From Ophiocordyceps camponoti-saundersi (nom. inval.) (taxonomy: Eukaryota; Ascomycota; Sordariomycetes; Hypocreales; Ophiocordycipitaceae): a stretch of 64,000 nucleotides of DNA. Location: the NCBI GenBank assembly GCA_003339415.1, contig PDHQ01000003.1, positions 434,001-498,000 on the forward strand, in the 5' to 3' direction. The notes beneath the pieces are model-generated. The model saw only the letters and a list, made by a program, of their open reading frames with translations, ran no database searches and was not told the DNA's origin. Below are positions 58,357 through 64,000 of the stretch, piece by piece. Position 1 is the first letter of the stretch. Each line of letters opens with the position of its first letter. The position numbers and the translations under genes were made by a program.

Positions 58357-60430
58357 TCACCCGCCGGCAGCCTCATGAATCACCGCCGCCGCCTTCTCGG
58401 CAATCATGTAGACCGACAGCACGATGTAATAACCGGGAATCATGGGGAAGACACTGGCATCGACGATGCGAAGACCGTCCACGCCCCGGACGCGAAAGTT
58501 GCTGTCCAGCACCGCCATCGGATCGTTGGCCGCGCCTATGGCACAGGTACAGGAAGCGTGATGGCCCCAGGCTTCGTCCTTGGCCCATTGCATCTCCTCC
58601 TGCGTCGTGTCGATGTGGGCGCCCGGTAGGTCCTCTGTGTATTTATCGAAGATGAGGAAGTTGTTCACGTTGGCCGTTGCGGCGCGCGCCCATTTCACTC
58701 CCTCCGTCAAGGCGAGGGCGTCCTTTTCAGCTTGGCCGTCGTAGTTGGTGCCTGTTTGGAAGTAGTTGAAGTTGATGATGGGCGTGTCTCGCGGATCCGT
58801 CGATCGTAGCTCTACCGTCCCCGCTCGGTTCCTCGTACGGGCTTTGAGGATGATCCATGACCAGTGCTTGTGGCCTTCCGTCGCTAGCTGGTCGTATCCC
58901 AGGAAGTAACCGGTGAAATTAGCCAGTGCCCCGGCGATGAACAGGTCCGGAACATCCGACTGCGCGACCGAAGACTTCTTCAGCACGGCAAAGGCCAGTC
59001 CGGCCGAGGTGTAAGCACCCTTTGCCGTGTCGGTGATGCCGTAAAGCCATTGGTTGAGACACGGATCCGGCGTCTTGGTCAGGAACGTGCAGTGTTTCGT
59101 CAGGAAGAATGGCTGCGGGCTGCTGGACGTTACCGAGACCTCGTACCGGTCCTGTAGGTTGACGCCCACGCCGGGGAGGTCGACGATGACGGGGATGCCG
59201 AACCGTTCTAGCTCCCGTCGCGGCCCGAGCCCGCTCAGCTTCATCAATTGAGGCGTGTTGAAGGCTCCGGCTGAGAGGATGACTTCTCGTCCGGCTCGGA
59301 TCCAGCGTACCGGCGGCGGGACGGCGTTGGGTGATGACAGGGGATCGGCTCGGTATAGGTTCTTGCCTTGGATGTACTCTATCCCCACCGCCTTGGCCTG
59401 ATATCCCGGCCTCGTAGGCGGCTGCAGGACGACCTTGGTGACGAGCGAGTGTAGAAGGATGTCGAGGTGATATCTGCTTACGCCCTGATCGTCGGCCGCG
59501 TCCATGACCTCCTTGAAAAGACCGGTAGGCCCGGACCGGGCCCCGTGCTTGGTAGAGATGGGGATCTGGAAGAGGCCCTCTCTACGGTCTCGGTTCGGGT
59601 ATCCCGAGTTCAAGTCCCGATGCAGCACGTTGACGAGACCCTCGATGTTCTCGAAAATCTTGGCAAAGCCCTGTCCCAACGCCGAGGCCGCCCCGTGCAG
59701 CATAGCCAGCAGCTTAGGATCCTGAAGGAAGAAGAGGACGCTGGCGACGCTGGTGGTGAGCCATCCGTGGAAGCCATGTCCCACCGGCGTGTGCGGGTGG
59801 TAGCGGCATCGTTCCAGGTTCTCAAAGTACTTCCTCATCCGCGGCGCCGTCCAGCTTTGGTCCCCCGTGATCTGCGCGACTGTATCCCAGTCCGACTCCT
59901 CCGGGTAGACGGTCACGAGGGCGTTGTGGCCCGTACAGCCTCCGAAGGTGCCTGCTCGGGGGTATAAGACGCCTAGGGGTCTGGATCCCGGCGGTGGGTT
60001 CAGGCCGACGTATCGTTGGCCCGAGGGCGTGACGTACGTCATCTTTGTGTCTCTCCTCTGCAGTTCGAGGGTTGGGTAGTGGTTGACGAAGAACTCCCAC
60101 GTCATGGGCGGGAACTCGGATGCCTTGAGGCTTAGACCGGGCGTCATGAATTCGTACGTGTTCGTCAGGTCTTCTCCCGCTTCGACGACTAGCACCGAGT
60201 GTCCCGACATGGCCAGCCGGGCTGCTACGGTTGCACCGCCGGCGCCGGAGCCGACGACGACGTAGTCGTAAACGATCTTAGGGTTGACCTCGGTGATGAA
60301 GCGGCTGCTCCGGTTCTCTCATCAGCTTCGGTTCTTGAGAGTCGGTGAGTGTCGTTCACGGGGGTGCAACTTACGCTCCTGCTCGAGACCATAGCCACGA
60401 GGCTGCTAGCAAGGCGGATACCAGTATCAT
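58357..60430 (-). CDS. GMC-family FAD oxidoreductase
   Basis: Two exons, 60430-60375 and 60304-58357 (70-nt intron), 667 aa. Exon 1 encodes a short hydrophobic N-terminus (MILVSALLAASWLW), a signal peptide or anchor. Then the ADP-binding motif 'YDYVVVGSGAGGATVAARL', 'YPRAGTFGGCTGHNA' (GMC signature region), 'GAFNTPQLMKLSGLGP' (second GMC signature), and the catalytic 'GHHASCTC' His near the C-terminus. The usual second His/Asn region reads 'PGYYIVLSVYMIAEKAA'. The length and layout fit choline dehydrogenase-like or aryl-alcohol oxidase-like fungal enzymes. It oxidises an alcohol with FAD, using oxygen or another acceptor, in the secretory pathway or outside. The acceptor for the intron could also be 3 nt upstream, adding one Ser. 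Confidence 0.92.
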
Positions 60431-61676
60431 GATGGCGTATCGAGCATGCTCCTCTCCGCCGGGAGTGAACAAGTTTACTTGAGGAATAGAAGCCGACAAC
60501 AGGAGCGGGCTGCCGTGGTGCCGGAGGATTTCGTAAAGGGGAACCGAAACATGGTATAATATAAATGATGGAGGCTGGAGAAGAGACTAGAACTAGGTTG
60601 CCAGTCTCGTCCTTTTTTCTTTGCCCCTAGCCGTGTGACATGAAGGCTGTCCGTTGCCTGTACAGCTCCTCAGTCTAGTCCCGTGGTGGCGTTGGCCGGG
60701 ACAGTTCTACCTCAGAACCGGGGCCTTGTGAGTTGAGAGACACGCTCCGGCCAGATGAAGATACGAAATTGCATACCATCGAGCCTTTGTAGAAAGTTTG
60801 GCTACTGGAATCTTGGAGAGGCCTCGTGATTGTGAAGCTGATAGGGAGGGAGGGGGGGGGAGACGATGGATGATTTGTACTCAGATAGGAGAGGAAGCAG
60901 ATCTCTTTCACAACCATAGTTTACGAGGTGGCAACTCTGCACTGACGGGGGAACTGAAGCCATTTAGAAGACGGAAACCATGCATATCAACTCAATCCGC
61001 ATGTTTCACGGTAATGGACGACTCTTGTGACTCGCATTCCGGTCGAGTTGCAACATCTCGTGGTTGGGGTGCATTCCTGGAGTATCTGTCGAGTTATGCG
61101 CTTTCACCTGCTACTCACTCACTCTTCTTGCCACTATAATGATCACCTGTGTTTATATGCCGACGCCTTCTCTCGACTTCCGCGACTGTTTGTTCAGCCT
61201 GTCATTGAGGCGTCGGCATCTTGCTGGACTCTTTCCTGCTAGTCTGTTGAGCCCGAGCCAAGGTGCCGAGACGTTGAGAGGTGGTCACGTGCAGCCTAGC
61301 CTGAGCGGCCCCCCGTGTCGAGGCCCTTATATAGCTACTCTTATAGAGCTTCTTCCTCTCTCTTCCCTGCATCCTTCATGTCATATGTATACTATCTTTG
61401 AATGCCTTTCTCTACTCGAATCTGTAATCAATCGCCTCCTCGGATAATCACGGCTTTGTAGGATGAATAACGATGACGTCAACTGCTTGGGTATCAGTTT
61501 AATAGGTGCGGACTTAGGATATAGTAGCTGAGATCGGCCCCGGCATATACTTTCTCCCCAACCCGGCTCATTGTCTCCTCCATCTCCTCCTCCTGCTGCC
61601 GTTCCTCCTCCTCACCATCATCATCCCTCTCCTCCTCCATCCCGAGTCCCACCAAACAGACAAGACAAAGACAGAC
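60431..61676. other. Intergenic, divergent promoter GMC / POR-like SDR
   Basis: About 1.25 kb between divergent genes. TATAATATAAATG near 60554-60566 resembles a core promoter for the GMC gene. A CT-rich leader precedes the SDR at 61677. The open frame 61064-61447 shows no family. Confidence 0.5.
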
Positions 61677-62801
61677 ATGGCCTCCGTCGCAAAGACCGTC
61701 GTAGCCACTGGCGTCTCCTCCGGCCTGGTACGCCATTGTTCCGCTCCCCTCCGCTCTACCCACAGCACTAAAGCGCGCCGTCCGTCCATCAGGGCTTCGA
61801 GTCCATCAAGCAGCTCCTAGCCCAACCCCAGCCGTACCGCGTCGTTCTAGGCGCTCGCCGAGTCGACGATACCAAATCTGCCTTTGACGCCCTCGGTCAC
61901 GACCGCTCCGTCACCGTCCTGCCGCTGGATCTCGCCGACCTCGGGCAGGTCAAGTCGTTTGCTCGTCGGGCCCTCGACGCCGTCGGCAAGGACCCCATCG
62001 ACTATCTGCTGCTCAACGCCGGCATGATCAAGAGCGCCGACGAGAAGGCTCCCTTCAAGTCCAAGTGGTGCGAGGCTGCTATCGTGAACCACTTCTGTGA
62101 GCGTCTTTCGTCTCGTCTGTTTTCGTCCTCTTCCTCCGCCTCCCTCCTGCTGAGAGCGTGGTTGGGAAAGCCCAGCATTACCTGATCCATCTGTTGCGCG
62201 AGAAGCTGGTTTCTTCCAAGTCCCGCATCGTCGTCGTCTCTTCCGGCGCCGTCCGCAACGTCCCCGACACTTGTAAGCCGCGCCCAAGACCCCTTCCCAA
62301 TTAGTACGCCAGACCTGACCTCTGTGCCTAGCCGTCTTGAGGGACCAGCTCAAGGCCGGCTCTGGCGTGGAATACCGGACGATTTATGCCGATAGCAAGT
62401 TTGTTCAGCTCTTGGGCGCTCACTGGTGGCGCCGCCAGCTTACCGGCCAGTGTCATGTCGTTGCCGTCTCGCCGGGCCTGATACCCAGCACAGGCCTGGG
62501 TCGCTCCAGCGGCTTCGAAATTCCCAAGGACAGCCCGGATGCCAAGTCGGTTCCTGAAGGTTTGCTTTCCAATTGGGGAATGAAGCATCACCCTCATTAG
62601 ACTGACCCATTCGTTGCAGGTGCCAAGAGCATACTTGCTGCTTTCACCCGGAGTGATTTCCCCGAGGACCCGGAACGCATCTTCCTTACAAGTTGGGGGG
62701 AGTGGTGGGAAAAGGACGTGTACGGCAAGACGCTCGATAAGGACCTTCAAGACTCGTGGTGTCCTGGCGAAGACGAGATGGAAAAGATGGCAGGGGCTTA
62801 G
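61677..62801 (+). CDS. Protochlorophyllide-reductase-like short-chain dehydrogenase
   Basis: Five exons: 61677-61727, 61793-62096, 62171-62272, 62332-62559 and 62620-62801; 288 aa, all in phase. Motifs: 'TVVATGVSSGLGFESIKQLL' (cofactor site spanning the first intron), 'LLNAG', 'RIVVVSSGAV' (Ser) and 'YADSKFVQLL' (Tyr-xxx-Lys). 'GARRVD' after strand 2 suggests NADP. It resembles fungal SDRs annotated as POR-like or light-dependent-reductase-like, a group common in secondary-metabolite loci; it is not evidence for chlorophyll metabolism. It is divergent from the GMC oxidoreductase. The substrate is unknown. Confidence 0.85.
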
Positions 62802-63282
62802 TCTGTTGCGTACATAGAAAGGACAAGAAGCTTCCGTCGAGGAGGCAAAGATTAACCAGTGTTGAAGTTCAAGACGTCAAGATTGTGAAGGCATCGTGTG
62901 TGCTCTTACTGAGATCAACCCCGAGCTGTCCCTGAACTGAGATATATAGAGAAACGGTCTGAATATGTGAAAACACAACCTAAAGTGTTGTATACTCCAT
63001 TCTATTCATGAAACCAAGGTAACGAGCGTATCCTCTCATACTGCTTCACAGCGAATGTCTCTTGCTTTATCTCAAGTCCTGGCTCAACTCCAGTCCTAAC
63101 CCAATTCAACTCTCGGCTCAGCTCTAGTTATATTACTCTGTCCTGACGCCGGTAAGGAAAACAAAACCCCTTGCTCCCTACCTAGGTTAATACAGGCCTG
63201 CATCTCAAAGAAAAGACAACACAGTTAAACAAGTAAAAGAAACACAGTCGTAATCGTAGTTGCCCAGATCCATGATAGATCA
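62802..63282. other. Convergent 3' intergenic region
   Basis: About 480 bp between the POR-like SDR and the partial gene at the edge. Nothing beyond AT-rich 3' flank is visible. Confidence 0.5.
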
Positions 63283-64000
63283 TCACCGGTATCCTGCCGC
63301 TCTGGCTTGTTGTTCAAGAGATTCCTCGATGCCAGGGTTCCCGTCATCAACAGGCTCCTCCTTAGGTTTCGTAGCTGGGGTTATCACAAGTCCAGCTGCG
63401 ACGGCCTTTCGCGTAGCCTCTTGCACCTGTTTGCTATGACCGCCTCTGAGGTTAAACTTATCGCAGACAAGCTCTTTCCGATGGCGCACTTTTCTGCAGT
63501 GTTCGAGAATCTTGAAGCCGGACCACTTCCAGTAATCGTGCTTGTTGCCGCAGGCGATGAATCCCTGTCGTATTTTAGTGTCGTTTTCGTCTTTCTTATC
63601 CCGCGGGAGTTTCGGACAGTCTTCGATCTTGAAGTGGTCTGTCTTCTGAGGATCGTACGGTCCTGTGTCGGTCTCTGCTGTCTCCGGGCCTTCGTCCTCG
63701 GGTTCCTTCACATCTGCAGGCTTGATCTTTTCCCAGTCGGAAGGCTTGGGGAATGGGACGAGGCCGCTTCCTGCAGCAAATGCGAAGAATCTCTTGACGG
63801 AATCGTCTTGCTTGTCTGCAGGGAAAAGGGGGCTAGTTCTGCAAAGCAGCTTCTTCTTGTCATTGTAGCCGCAGAAAGAGATTGACCGCGATCCTGTCCA
63901 TTTAAAGAACACTTTCCTGTCGCCGCAGGCAATCTTCTCCGCCCACATCTTCTCGTAATACCTTGGTCTCTCTTGGCTGGTCAGGGCGGAGCAGTTCCTG
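63283..64000 (-). CDS. Partial protein with duplicated Cys/Trp module (5' end outside window)
   Basis: The frame is open from the right edge to a stop at 63283 (239 codons visible); the start lies beyond 64000. Two copies of a module are visible. Copy 1: 'IACGDRKVFFKWTGS', 'SFCG', 'KKLLC', ending 'GLVPFP'. Copy 2: 'FIACGNKHDYWKWSGF', 'EHCRK', 'KELVC', ending 'GLVITP'. Each has three aligned Cys and a (W/F)KW-(T/S)G core. An acidic Pro/Glu/Thr-rich linker joins them. A further Cys upstream of copy 1 (NCSALTS) is near the edge. The Cys pattern suggests a secreted protein, but no signal peptide can be seen in the window. Family not recognised. Confidence 0.65.
   Translation of the reverse strand, partial: RNCSALTSQERPRYYEKMWAEKIACGDRKVFFKWTGSRSISFCGYNDKKKLLCRTSPLFPADKQDDSVKRFFAFAAGSGLVPFPKPSDWEKIKPADVKEPEDEGPETAETDTGPYDPQKTDHFKIEDCPKLPRDKKDENDTKIRQGFIACGNKHDYWKWSGFKILEHCRKVRHRKELVCDKFNLRGGHSKQVQEATRKAVAAGLVITPATKPKEEPVDDGNPGIEESLEQQARAAGYR

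Noticed and set aside
61064..61447. 127-codon open frame in the GMC/SDR divergent promoter
   Set aside because: No family resemblance; location and composition fit a promoter.

Overview
This 64-kb window is chromosomal DNA of a filamentous ascomycete (Pezizomycotina). The genes carry short spliceosomal introns (about 45-90 nt, GTAAGT/GTGAGT-like donors, CTAAC/CTGAC branch sites). The families are fungal: PNP-NACHT-WD40 NLR, highly reducing and non-reducing iterative polyketide synthases, a membrane terpene cyclase of the Pyr4 type, a Zn2Cys6 regulator, HsbA and DUF3140. Intergenic DNA is rich in CT/GA, CA/TG and TACA/TGTA microsatellites. A hypocrealean host is a guess only; nothing here fixes the species.

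Left part (0.5-13.9 kb): an Avo2-like ankyrin protein; a small secreted protein with an aerolysin/ETX-MTX2-like beta-rich half, convergent with a large NLR (PNP_UDP-NACHT-WD40, three exons, 2087 aa); and a gene-poor stretch holding a decayed copy of the secreted gene's 3' end. Next (13.9-22.4 kb) is a complete highly reducing PKS, which I resolve into 15 exons including one GC-AG intron: KS-AT-DH-cMT-ER-KR-ACP, 2515 aa. An HsbA-like protein and a DUF3140/tudor-type nuclear protein (22.9-25.6 kb) separate it from the next block.

Central part (26.8-44.9 kb): a compact meroterpenoid-type cluster. It has a non-reducing PKS (SAT-KS-MAT-PT-ACP-cMT with no thioesterase or reductase domain), a membrane-anchored SDR, a UbiA prenyltransferase, a second SDR, a Pyr4-type terpene cyclase, two unrecognised secreted proteins and an FAD-dependent epoxidase-type monooxygenase. 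The logic inferred from these families is: methylated orsellinate-type acid, then prenylation (probably farnesyl), terminal epoxidation, protonation-initiated cyclisation and SDR redox steps. No P450 or Fe/2-oxoglutarate dioxygenase gene is visible.

Right part (45-64 kb): a tRNA-Asn, an HSL-type alpha/beta hydrolase (candidate release factor for the TE-less PKS), a transcription factor with two tandem Zn2Cys6 clusters, an extended SDR, a GMC oxidoreductase, a POR-like SDR, and a partial protein with a duplicated Cys/Trp module at the edge. An ATCCGTAC element recurs upstream of the regulator gene and also in the prenyltransferase/SDR and monooxygenase promoters, which suggests a shared cluster control site. 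All exon structures were derived by hand from reading frame, splice signals and family conservation.
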